In this document: one piece after another, positions 6,151-14,080 of the stretch
Layout: every line of letters begins with the position of its first letter
How positions within the stretch are numbered: position 1 is the stretch's first letter
Assembly (NCBI GenBank): GCA_039024315.1
Contig: JBCCQN010000152.1
Span: 1-19,834 of the forward strand
DNA length: 19,834 bases
DNA from: JBCAWW01 sp039024315
GTDB taxonomy: Bacteria > Bacteroidota > Bacteroidia > J057
Direction: 5' to 3'
The notes under the pieces: generated by a model
What the model was told of the DNA's origin: nothing
Seen by the model: only the letters and a program-made list of their open reading frames with translations
The model's database searches: none
Position numbers and translations under genes: made by a program

Positions 6151-8298
6151 ATGTATCGCTTATTCCTACTCTGCCTCATTTTTGGGCTTACCCCTTCGGT
6201 GAACGCTCAACTCCCTTATCTCCAAAATGACCAAGACTGGCTACTCGGCCCCATAGACAAAAAATCAGCGCTCAAGCTTTTACCAAATGGATTTAGCCTT
6301 GAAAACGGTCTCATCAAACGACGCTTTGTCAATAGTCCCAACCTTGCCACCGTCGAATTGACCCAGCTTAGTACGGGAGAAAGCCTATTAAGAGGCATCA
6401 AGCCAGAGGCTAGAGTCATGCTGGATAAAAAATGGTATGACGTTGGAGGCTTAGTCGGGCAGCAAGAATATGGCTACCTCCAAGATAAATGGCTAGACAC
6501 TCTGCACAACAATCCAGCGGCCTTTCAATATGAGTCTTACCAACTGCAAGATATCCACTCTGCCATCAAATGGGATCCCTCCGAGCCACAATTTACCCAA
6601 AGAACCCCCTATCCTCCCACAGGTAAGCACCTCATCCTAAACTATCGGGCTATCAACAATATCAAGGTTCAGGTTCACTATGAAATCTATGACAATCTAC
6701 CGCTCATGAGCAAATGGCTCGTGATCCATAACCAAAGTGAGGCCAATGTCCGGCTCAATACCTTCATAAGTGAAATTTTAGCCGTAGTCGAGGCCGAGAC
6801 TAGCGTAGAAGCCATGGATAACTTCAGGCTGCCCAATATCCATATCGAAAGTGATTATGCCTTCCATGCCATGAGCGCCAAACACGCCAATCAAACCGCC
6901 TATTGGATTCCCGATCCTCAATACCATACCCAAGTCAACTACCCAAAGATGACCCCCAATCTTTTGGAATGCCGCCCTCCTCTAGGCCCCGAAATAGATA
7001 TCGCCCCTGGTGATAGTTTGGAGACTTTTCATACTTATCAGCTCTTTTACGACAGTCATGACAAGGAGCGTAAAGGTCTAAGCCTTCGCAAGATGTACCG
7101 GAGGATCGCACCTTGGGCAACTGAAAACCCCATCTTCATGCACCTTACCTCCACCGACCCAGAAGTGGTCAAAACAGCGATCGATCAATGCGAGGCTACC
7201 GGATATGAAATGGTGATCCTAAGTTTTGGCAGTGGACTCAATATGGAAGACCTAAGTCAGGAAAACTTAGACAAATTCAAAGGATTGGCGGATTACGCGC
7301 ATTCCCGCGGGATCAAACTCGGTGGCTATTCGCTGCTTTCCAGTCGTAGCATCAGTCCGGAGCATGATGTGATCAATCCAGAGACAGGCGTTCCCGGAGG
7401 GGTAATACACAACAACGCCCCCTGTCTCGGTAGTGAATGGGGCTTTGAATATCTCGAAAAGCTTAAAGAATTCTTTGAATATACTGGCTTTGATCTGCTC
7501 GAGCACGATGGTTCTTATCCCGGACATATCTGCGCCTCAACCACTCATCCCGGCCACAGAGATGTGCATGATAGCCAATGGACACAATGGCGACAAATCA
7601 CCGATTTTTATCGCTGGTTGCGAGCAAGAGGAGTCTATATGAATATTCCAGATTGGTACTTTCTCGCCGGCTCCAATAAGGTGGCCCTCGGTTATCGAGA
7701 AGTCAATTGGTCCCTCCCCCGCGAGCGGCAGATCATTTTAGGCCGCCAAAATATCTATGATGGTACCTATTACAAAACGCCTAGTATGGGCTGGACTTTT
7801 GTGCCTTTGGTGGAGTATCATGGAGGGGGCGCAGCAGCTACCTTAGAACCTCTGAGCGAACATCTAGCCGATTATCAGGCCCATATGGCCCAAAACTACC
7901 TAATGGGCGTACAGGCCTGTTATCGTGGGCCTAGGCTCTATGATAGTCCTGAAACCCTCCAAGCTGTTAAATCTCAAATTGATCTATATAAAAAATACAG
8001 AAACATCCTCAATGCCGATATTATTCATATTCGTAGAGCGGATGGACGTGATTTAGATGCCATGATGCATGCCGATCCCGATGGTGTGCATAAAGGTTTT
8101 CTAGTAGTCTTTAACCCAACCGAAGAAACCATCAACAAGGAGATGAAAATTCCCCTTTATTATACCGGCCTTACCGAGCGCGCAAATTTCTCCGAGCTAG
8201 GTGAAAAGGAAATCACCCTGCCCTTGGCTAGAGACTATAGCGTTCGACTGCAAGTCTCTGTACCAGCCCGATCTTACAAATGGTGGGTGATTAAGTAG
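6151..8298 (+). CDS. Secreted glycoside hydrolase, GH36/alpha-galactosidase-like (clan GH-D)
   Basis: The 715-residue product has a short signal peptide (ends SVNAQ). Residues about 45-300 look like the N-terminal beta-supersandwich of GH36 enzymes (GFSLENGLIKRRFVNSPNLA, then a long beta-rich stretch). A TIM barrel follows from about 325: LKGLADYAHSRG-type strand-helix units (FKGLADYAHSRGIKLGGYS) and GFDLLEHDGSYPG, where Asp453 is the best candidate nucleophile by position. The acid/base residue is not obvious; candidates lie in YREVNW and NIYDGTYY. The C-terminus is beta-rich (LVVFNPTEETINKEMKIPL). Substrate unknown; alpha-galactoside is only the family default. It is convergent with, and 6 nt from, the end of the sulfatase/GH92 operon, suggesting a shared pathway. 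It may be controlled by the terminator-bearing leader upstream. Confidence 0.65.
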   Translation: MYRLFLLCLIFGLTPSVNAQLPYLQNDQDWLLGPIDKKSALKLLPNGFSLENGLIKRRFVNSPNLATVELTQLSTGESLLRGIKPEARVMLDKKWYDVGGLVGQQEYGYLQDKWLDTLHNNPAAFQYESYQLQDIHSAIKWDPSEPQFTQRTPYPPTGKHLILNYRAINNIKVQVHYEIYDNLPLMSKWLVIHNQSEANVRLNTFISEILAVVEAETSVEAMDNFRLPNIHIESDYAFHAMSAKHANQTAYWIPDPQYHTQVNYPKMTPNLLECRPPLGPEIDIAPGDSLETFHTYQLFYDSHDKERKGLSLRKMYRRIAPWATENPIFMHLTSTDPEVVKTAIDQCEATGYEMVILSFGSGLNMEDLSQENLDKFKGLADYAHSRGIKLGGYSLLSSRSISPEHDVINPETGVPGGVIHNNAPCLGSEWGFEYLEKLKEFFEYTGFDLLEHDGSYPGHICASTTHPGHRDVHDSQWTQWRQITDFYRWLRARGVYMNIPDWYFLAGSNKVALGYREVNWSLPRERQIILGRQNIYDGTYYKTPSMGWTFVPLVEYHGGGAAATLEPLSEHLADYQAHMAQNYLMGVQACYRGPRLYDSPETLQAVKSQIDLYKKYRNILNADIIHIRRADGRDLDAMMHADPDGVHKGFLVVFNPTEETINKEMKIPLYYTGLTERANFSELGEKEITLPLARDYSVRLQVSVPARSYKWWVIK

Positions 8299-8304
8299 GG
8301 AGTA

Positions 8305-9843
8305 TTATTCATCCTCCGGCGGAGGAAAAGAGCGAATCCGACTATAACGAGGATAGCTTTCAAAAATATCGCCATTACCCAAGGCACGTGGGTCTTCTGT
8401 CTCTTTTAAATAAGCCATCATAGTTTGCTGCAGAGAGTCAAGCGTCCAATGATAGGCAGGACGGGCTGAGACATCGAATAGACTCGTAGGGTCTTCTTTC
8501 AAATCAAATAGTTCCCATTCCGGTCGCTTGCTGACCGCAGCTTGAAACAGCAAACCCACAGAATCCTCCTCCCGATGAGCGATCAAATAATCGAGGGTTG
8601 GACAGGCATCAATATCATGATAACCACCCCAATGCATAGGCCCCAGTAATTTTGCCTCCACCTGTACTTCTGAGGGGTAATTGCCGACTCCATATTTTTG
8701 AGGTGCGCCTGCCGGCCAACGTTCCGGCTTAGGATTCCAGATTAGCAAAAAGTCATTGGTGCGCATTGCTCGCTGCGGGTAAGTCCAGTTGAGATAACGC
8801 GAGGAAGAGTGGCGTTCGCGAGAAGCGAAAACCTGCTTACGCGTATTGGGCAGCTCTTTTTGGAGCAACAGAGGCATTAAACTGTGGCCGCTCATAGGGT
8901 ACTCCTGCGGAGAACGCCCAGCCGCTAATTCTACTAGGGTAGGAGCTACATCGGTAAAGCTTACGAGCGCATCACTCGTCTGCCCACCTGCAATACCATC
9001 GCCCCAACGCATGGCCATGGGCACATGAAAGCCGTATTCATACACATTTGCTTTGGCCCGAGGAAAAGCCATGCCATTATCAGAAGTAACGATGATTAAG
9101 GTATTATCAAGCTCTTCCAAGTCCTCCAGCAGTCGAATCATATAGCCTAGCTGTTGGTCAGCCCATTCGATTTCTTGATAGTAGTCCAGCAGGTCTTGTC
9201 GGACGGTATCAACTGCAGGCAAAAATTGAGGCACCCCAACTTTATTTAAGTCTTTTCCTTTACTGCCTTGCCATTTAAATTTTCGATGGGGTTCATGAGT
9301 ACCCGCCCAAAAGCAAAAGGGCTGTCCTTCGTCGCGCTCAGACATAAAGCGCGCAAAATTGCCCGCATAATCCTTATCGGAGATGCCTTCTGGACTTTCT
9401 AGCCTCAACTGATTGTAGGCAGGTCCAGCAGGATTGTGCTTTCGTCCTGACTTTTCCCAATTACCAGGTCCCCAACCTTTGCCGGTGTAACCGATATGGT
9501 AACCTTCATCGGCCAAGATATCAGGATATGTTTGATAGTGATTAGGGAAGTCGCTGGCATGAGTACCTGCCTGCTCTAATTGCCAGCAATTACGCCCTGT
9601 AAGCAAGGCCGCTCGAGAAGGGCTACAACCCGGCGAAGCGGCAAAGGCCTGTCGAAACCAAATCCCCTCACTGGCTACTCGATCGAAGTTGGGGGTTGAG
9701 AGTTCGGCGCAACCGGCCAAAGAAACATGGGCAAAGGACTGATCATCAGTGATAAACAAAAGGATATTGGGACGACTGGGCAGATCACCCGTCGACTGGC
9801 AAGCCATTGGTAGCAACAGAAGCAAGGCCAGATATCGTCTCAT
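8305..9843 (-). CDS. Sulfatase lipoprotein, S1 family (S1_8-like)
   Basis: The 512-residue product is a predicted lipoprotein (LLPMAC, Cys15). The sulfatase fold is clear: RPNILLFITDDQS with metal-binding Asp33/Asp34, then CSPSRAALLTGR with Cys73 as the residue to be oxidised to formylglycine in the standard C-x-P-S-R context, GYTGKGWGPG, the TSDNGMAF metal site, and a C-terminal subdomain starting near WELFDLKEDP. The pattern SPGCSPSR and the overall layout recall the N-sulfoglucosamine sulfohydrolase-like subfamily S1_8, but subfamily does not fix the sugar. It is the last gene of the minus-strand operon, and its ATG overlaps the TAA of the phosphatase gene (TAATG), suggesting coupled translation. 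It needs a formylglycine-generating enzyme, not found in this window. Confidence 0.88.
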   Translation of the reverse strand: MRRYLALLLLLPMACQSTGDLPSRPNILLFITDDQSFAHVSLAGCAELSTPNFDRVASEGIWFRQAFAASPGCSPSRAALLTGRNCWQLEQAGTHASDFPNHYQTYPDILADEGYHIGYTGKGWGPGNWEKSGRKHNPAGPAYNQLRLESPEGISDKDYAGNFARFMSERDEGQPFCFWAGTHEPHRKFKWQGSKGKDLNKVGVPQFLPAVDTVRQDLLDYYQEIEWADQQLGYMIRLLEDLEELDNTLIIVTSDNGMAFPRAKANVYEYGFHVPMAMRWGDGIAGGQTSDALVSFTDVAPTLVELAAGRSPQEYPMSGHSLMPLLLQKELPNTRKQVFASRERHSSSRYLNWTYPQRAMRTNDFLLIWNPKPERWPAGAPQKYGVGNYPSEVQVEAKLLGPMHWGGYHDIDACPTLDYLIAHREEDSVGLLFQAAVSKRPEWELFDLKEDPTSLFDVSARPAYHWTLDSLQQTMMAYLKETEDPRALGNGDIFESYPRYSRIRSFPPPEDE

Positions 9844-11021
9844 TATTGTAACTCTTTCAGCAAAAAGCGCCGACTAAATATAGCTTCATTGTCGATACTG
9901 ATGATCCGGTAGGTAAAACTGGGCTCAGGGGTGTCGGTTTCGAAATCCAGCATTCCAAAGGAACATTTCTCATTATAGCCAAATAAGGAGGCAGGCATGA
10001 TTTTGTGTACGTGTACATTGGTCAGCCTAGAGCTCATCATTTCATACAAAGGATACGCATTTTTTCGCTTAATTTCCCACAAATCTGAACGATGGCGATC
10101 CGCAGCCAGCAATAAGACGCCACTAATTCGATTCTGGCTAAGAAAGTCAAAAAGCTCTTCGCGTTCAGCCGCATGGCCATCCCAAGTGTCAAGACTCCCA
10201 GGTTTAGTTTCTGGTGCCATCGGTACAGAAGAACAGATCACTTTGAAACTGGCCTCTGAAGCTAAGAGCGCCTCTTTTAACCAAGTTTTTTGCCTCTCAC
10301 CTAGCATTGAAGCCCCAGGCTGCTTGGGATCCTCCCGATAGTAGCGAGTATCCAACATAAAGAAATCGACATCACCCCTTGAAAATTGATAATAGCAACC
10401 GGGCGCAGATTCTCCCAGACCATAAGCAGGATTGGCCCATTGTTGGCGGTATAGTCGCCAGACATCTTTTTTCCAATAAGGCTTATCTACCTCTTTGCCC
10501 CCTCGAGCGTCATTGTAGGTAAAATCGTGGTCATCCCAGATGGTGTAAACTGGGGTCTGACTTACTAAGCGTTGCCATTCGGGGCGGTGGTGGCGACGGC
10601 TGTAACAATACTGCTGCGTCGCAGGACGCTCGGGATGATCGATATAGACGTTGTCTCCTAGCAGCAGCAAGATATCAGGTTCATTGGCGAGGATCGTATC
10701 CCACATGCGCTCTTTCCAAGGCGTATAACCTGCTCCACCCCCAAAAGCGAGACTGAAATTTGTACTCTGGCCTTGCCGAACGCTTGTCTTGAAGTGATGG
10801 ACATCACCAATTCGCTCCTCACTTTCGTCTAAGCGGATTTCGTACTGATAGCTAGTTGCTGGTTTTAAGCCTTCTAATTGAAAGAGATAAGCGTTCCCGG
10901 AGGGAAAATCCGTCTCACGCTCCCCAGCAAAGCTCTGCTCCTCCCCTCCTTGAGAAACATAAATCCTTGGCTCCTCAGTACTCCAGACTTTTAGGCGGAT
11001 CTTGACGCTATTGGCCTCCAC
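9843..11021 (-). CDS. PhoD-like metallophosphatase, C-terminal part of an amber-split gene
   Basis: From the GTG at 11019-11021 the frame gives 392 residues. A fibronectin-like PhoD N-domain (about 1-80, SVKIRLKVWS to LKPATSYQYEIRL) is followed by the catalytic metallophosphatase domain: LLLLGDNVYID (Asp123, Asn124), IWDDHDFTYND (163-173), FFMLDTRYYRED and LLLAADRHRSDLWE. The family hydrolyses phosphomonoesters or diesters with Fe/Ca-type metal centres outside the cytoplasm. The GTG start is doubtful: the frame stays open upstream to 11105 and encodes PILNGPLLGDV directly before the GTG, which is the normal beginning of the N-domain. No ATG, GTG or TTG lies in that extension, and there is no signal peptide, so this part alone looks non-exported. 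Confidence 0.75.
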   Translation of the reverse strand: MEANSVKIRLKVWSTEEPRIYVSQGGEEQSFAGERETDFPSGNAYLFQLEGLKPATSYQYEIRLDESEERIGDVHHFKTSVRQGQSTNFSLAFGGGAGYTPWKERMWDTILANEPDILLLLGDNVYIDHPERPATQQYCYSRRHHRPEWQRLVSQTPVYTIWDDHDFTYNDARGGKEVDKPYWKKDVWRLYRQQWANPAYGLGESAPGCYYQFSRGDVDFFMLDTRYYREDPKQPGASMLGERQKTWLKEALLASEASFKVICSSVPMAPETKPGSLDTWDGHAAEREELFDFLSQNRISGVLLLAADRHRSDLWEIKRKNAYPLYEMMSSRLTNVHVHKIMPASLFGYNEKCSFGMLDFETDTPEPSFTYRIISIDNEAIFSRRFLLKELQ

Positions 11022-11105
11022 ATCGCCTAATAAGGGCCCATTGAGGATAGGGGAATAACTTTGCTGAGTTAGCCATTTTTGAAATTTATCGCTAGCCCAA
11101 AAAGT

Positions 11106-11723
11106 CTACCAGAGCAAGGAAGAACCAGATAGAAAGCGCTCCAACGGCATGCCTAATTCGATTGCCTTTTCCATAGAAACGATCGCCTCTTCTATCCGAT
11201 TACGACGAGCAAACCATAACGTCTCAGCATAATGGGCCTCCACATCATTGGGATTCTCTACAAAAAAGGTATCGAGAAACTGGCGAGCATTTAGCATATA
11301 ACCCGCTTCTATCTCAGCGATAGTCTCCCGCATCAAACGCTTGTATTGCTTATCATGACGCGCTCGAGTGAGACTTTGCTTAAACTCTGTTTTATTAAAA
11401 GGGGGAGGAATGATGCCCTCTCCCACTAGCGCCCGCATCAAACTGCTATCGATGGCGGGCCCCCACAAGATTTTTTGTTCATCTAGATTGACAAAGCCCG
11501 GAAGAGAGATGCGTTTTTCGTCTTTTTCTAGCGCTTTTTGTAAAGCGGTTTTTCCGGTCCATTGATATAGATAGCGCTGATTTTGGTCAATTAGATAAGT
11601 ATTGTCATAGGTAGGCACATAATAGAGATAGGTCGCCTCTGAGGTTATAGCAGCGGTTGGGCGCGACTTGCAGGCCCAAAAGAGCGAGCCTAGGAGTAAA
11701 AAATATAGTAGTTGTGTTTTCAT
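11106..11723 (-). CDS. Lipoprotein with TPR-like helical domain (N-terminal part of the split PhoD fusion)
   Basis: The 205-residue product has a lipoprotein signal (MKTQLLYFLLLGSLFWAC, Cys18), a short beta-rich stretch (YDNTYLIDQNQRYLYQWTG, about 40-57), and a helical C-terminal half with one TPR-like pair (NPNDVEAHYAETLWFARRNR followed by IEEAIVSMEKAIELG). It contains no catalytic motif. Its start lies 3 nt after the GH92 stop, so it belongs to the operon. It ends at a TAG that is in frame with the following phosphatase sequence. On its own it would be a lipid-anchored protein without obvious activity; as the N-terminus of the phosphatase it would supply the export signal and anchor that the downstream part lacks. 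Confidence 0.7.
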   Translation of the reverse strand: MKTQLLYFLLLGSLFWACKSRPTAAITSEATYLYYVPTYDNTYLIDQNQRYLYQWTGKTALQKALEKDEKRISLPGFVNLDEQKILWGPAIDSSLMRALVGEGIIPPPFNKTEFKQSLTRARHDKQYKRLMRETIAEIEAGYMLNARQFLDTFFVENPNDVEAHYAETLWFARRNRIEEAIVSMEKAIELGMPLERFLSGSSLLW

Positions 11724-11726
11724 CTG

Positions 11727-14072
11727 TTAGCTTCCCGGCAGTGGTTCTGAGCCCCAACTTTGATTCGCTTGCTTCCCCATCTCCAGTTTTAAGGTTCCGC
11801 CTTTGACGAGATCCTCATGCATAAGAAAAACTTTGTTCCACGTCTCCCCCCGCCAGCTCGCTGATTGGATGAAGCGGTTTTCCAAACTGAGGTTTTCAGT
11901 TTCGATACTAAAGCTTGTCCCAGGATAGTAATCCTGATTGAGATGGAAAGTGATTTTCTCAAAAAGGGGTCCGCTCAGTTCATAATAGGGTTCCACCGAA
12001 CAGCCTCCCTTCATCGAAAAGATGCCGGTCTTGAGCAATACTGACAAAGCGCCCATCAATCCTTGATCCTCATCCCCAAAGTAGCCGTGATCCGGATCAG
12101 CACCACTATAGGTTTTCTCGATTACCTCTCGGGTCCAGTATTGAGTCAACCAAGGCGCACCTACATAATTGAAAATATGCGCAGTCTGCATAGAAGGTTG
12201 GTTGCCATAGTTGAGGTATTTGTCCCGATCCTCTTCGCTGGGATTGACAAAGTCATGCTCTCGGGCTAGCTCAAAAGAGCGATTGAGCTTTTCAATCAAA
12301 GCTTGTTCACCGCCCATCAACTCTGCTAAACCAGGCAGATCTTGTGGCACGAACCAAGTTGAGGCTACGGCAGTAGCTTCTACCCAGCCATCATCATATT
12401 TTAAAGGATCGTAAGGCTCTAACCACTCATCCTTGAGCGTTTTGGGGCGCATCCAGCCTTCCTCTGCATCATAAATATTGCGATAGTTTTGGCCTCGGGA
12501 TCGGAACATCTCATAATCCTCCCTTTTATCTAAAGCTAAAGCTAATTGAGCCATGGTCCAGTCTTGGTAGGCATTTTCCAAGGTCTGACCTCCTCCATCT
12601 TCATGGTAACCACTATTGGGTCGTTTAGGCAGAGGATAGGGCACATAACCGCGTTCTATATAGTACTCAAGGCCTCCCCCTAATTCCGTTTTGTGTTCAT
12701 AACCTGCTCTCGCCATGATCCCTCCGGGCATATGATTTTTGCGCAAAGCAGTGTAGGCTTCCTCCCAATCAATCTCCCCTCTGATTCCTTTTTGGTAGGC
12801 GCTGACGAAGAAAGGAGTGGAAGAAGCGCCAGTCATGACGTAGGTATAATTCCCCCCAGAAGGTCCTCTTGGGATTAATCCCCCGTCGCGGTACATCATT
12901 AGCATGGATTCACAAAACTCTTCCGTAATCTCTGGATAGACTAAGTGCCAAAGCGTATTGAGCGTCCATTGCGCCCCCCAATAGGAGTCAGAATTGTAGT
13001 GATTGAACTTCGGCTTGCCAGATGAATCTAAAGGGATCTGACCAATACGTTTTTCAGGGCCAGTCATATCACAATACTTGCCATTAGCATCAGAAATAAT
13101 GCGGCGTCCTTGCAGCGCATGCCAAAGATCTGTATAAAAGCGTCGTTTTTGATCATCTGTGCCGCCTTCTACTTCGATAAGAGAGAGATGGTCGTCCCAC
13201 TCGTCTTGAGATTCCTCCACCACACGATCAAAATCCCAATGGTCAAGTTCTGCTTGCAGGTTTAGACGCGCTTGTTCGATAGAGACATAGGATATTCCTA
13301 CTTTCATCCGAACATATTGATCTGCTTCTGAACTAGGCGCAAAAGCAATTCTGACACCGCATTTTTTCCCTTCAGCAGCCTTTCCTTCCTCCAAAAACTT
13401 TTTCCCTTCCCAAGCCTCAAATTTCTCTATCTCCTGATCAAATTTAGCAACGAAGTAAACAGGAGCTTCTTTAGGTCGACGGCGGGTAGCACCATTGACC
13501 GTATAGCCGGTAATTTCATCTTTAGCGGTTTGCTCAACTTGTCCTTTGGTCATAATCGAAGGTCCCAAGGGACCAGTGAGATTAAAGATGATATAGGGAG
13601 TTTGCTCCTCGAGATAGCTGTAACGATGAAAGCCTACCCGAGTGGTAGAAGTCAATTCTACTTGTATCCCATCATTTAATCTCAACTTGTGATAGCCAGC
13701 TTTTACGATTTCTTCATCATGCGAAAAGGTTTCGCTATAAGCATCCGGATCAGCATTGGGCTGCCAAGCCTTAGTTGTAGGCATAACAGAAACTCCGGAT
13801 AGCTGCCAGGCATGTACGTGGCTGAAGCCTCGGATGGTATCTACATGATAACGGTAGCCAGTGCCCCAAGTCCCTCCGAGGAGATTGTCTGGACTAAGAT
13901 TGACCATACCAAAAGGCCTACAGGCTGAGGAGAAGAAAAACCAGCGTGAATTGGCAGCGTCAATATGAGGATCGACCCAATCAACCGCTTTTTTCTTTTC
14001 CGAATGCGTTTCTGCAGTTGAGACGCAGCCAAGGGCGAAGATCAAGCAGAGTAGTAAGTAGTTTCTTGGCAT
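11727..14072 (-). CDS. GH92-family glycosidase lipoprotein (alpha-mannosidase-like) with Gln at the acid position
   Basis: The product is 781 residues from the ATG at 14070-14072, chosen over an in-frame ATG at 14126 because it gives a clean lipoprotein signal (MPRNYLLLCLIFALGC, Cys16) and sits 8 nt after the upstream stop; the longer form adds 18 polar residues and overlaps that gene. GH92 landmarks in order: VDWVDPHIDAANSRWFFF, RPFGMVNLSPDN, GFSHVHAWQLSG, ENAYQDWTMAQLALAL, WFVPQDLPGLAELMGG, YGNQPSMQTAHIFNYVGAPW, and GDEDQGLMGALSVLLKTGIFSM. GH92 enzymes are calcium-dependent exo-alpha-mannosidases that invert configuration. Here the usual GNEPS reads GNQPS (Gln625), and NDDCGQMSAW reads DEDQGLMGAL, so the substrate may be unusual. 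Third gene from the operon's end, followed 3 nt later by the split phosphatase gene. Confidence 0.85.
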   Translation of the reverse strand: MPRNYLLLCLIFALGCVSTAETHSEKKKAVDWVDPHIDAANSRWFFFSSACRPFGMVNLSPDNLLGGTWGTGYRYHVDTIRGFSHVHAWQLSGVSVMPTTKAWQPNADPDAYSETFSHDEEIVKAGYHKLRLNDGIQVELTSTTRVGFHRYSYLEEQTPYIIFNLTGPLGPSIMTKGQVEQTAKDEITGYTVNGATRRRPKEAPVYFVAKFDQEIEKFEAWEGKKFLEEGKAAEGKKCGVRIAFAPSSEADQYVRMKVGISYVSIEQARLNLQAELDHWDFDRVVEESQDEWDDHLSLIEVEGGTDDQKRRFYTDLWHALQGRRIISDANGKYCDMTGPEKRIGQIPLDSSGKPKFNHYNSDSYWGAQWTLNTLWHLVYPEITEEFCESMLMMYRDGGLIPRGPSGGNYTYVMTGASSTPFFVSAYQKGIRGEIDWEEAYTALRKNHMPGGIMARAGYEHKTELGGGLEYYIERGYVPYPLPKRPNSGYHEDGGGQTLENAYQDWTMAQLALALDKREDYEMFRSRGQNYRNIYDAEEGWMRPKTLKDEWLEPYDPLKYDDGWVEATAVASTWFVPQDLPGLAELMGGEQALIEKLNRSFELAREHDFVNPSEEDRDKYLNYGNQPSMQTAHIFNYVGAPWLTQYWTREVIEKTYSGADPDHGYFGDEDQGLMGALSVLLKTGIFSMKGGCSVEPYYELSGPLFEKITFHLNQDYYPGTSFSIETENLSLENRFIQSASWRGETWNKVFLMHEDLVKGGTLKLEMGKQANQSWGSEPLPGS

Positions 14073-14080
14073 AGGTAATG

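Larger units (their letters stand above)
9843..11723 (-). pseudogene. Single PhoD-fusion gene interrupted by one in-frame TAG (11106-11108)
   Basis: The lipoprotein frame 11106-11723 and the phosphatase frame 9843-11105 are the same reading frame separated only by one TAG. Joined, they give 626 positions including the stop: lipobox signal, a helical/TPR-like region, then PhoD N-domain and catalytic domain. Around the stop the protein reads ERFLSGSSLLW, stop, TFWASDKFQKWL. I recall Saprospiria-type PhoD proteins with an N-terminal extension of just this kind, running through a FLAGP-like segment into the GP-LG start of the N-domain. A nonsense mutation, an assembly or sequencing error, or readthrough would all explain it. 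TAG is used as a normal stop by several other genes here. Confidence 0.6.

Noticed and set aside
11106..11108. Reassigned TAG codon as the explanation for the split PhoD gene
   Set aside because: TAG ends several other genes in this window (for example at 784, 2716, 2710 and 4136), so it is a normal stop here.
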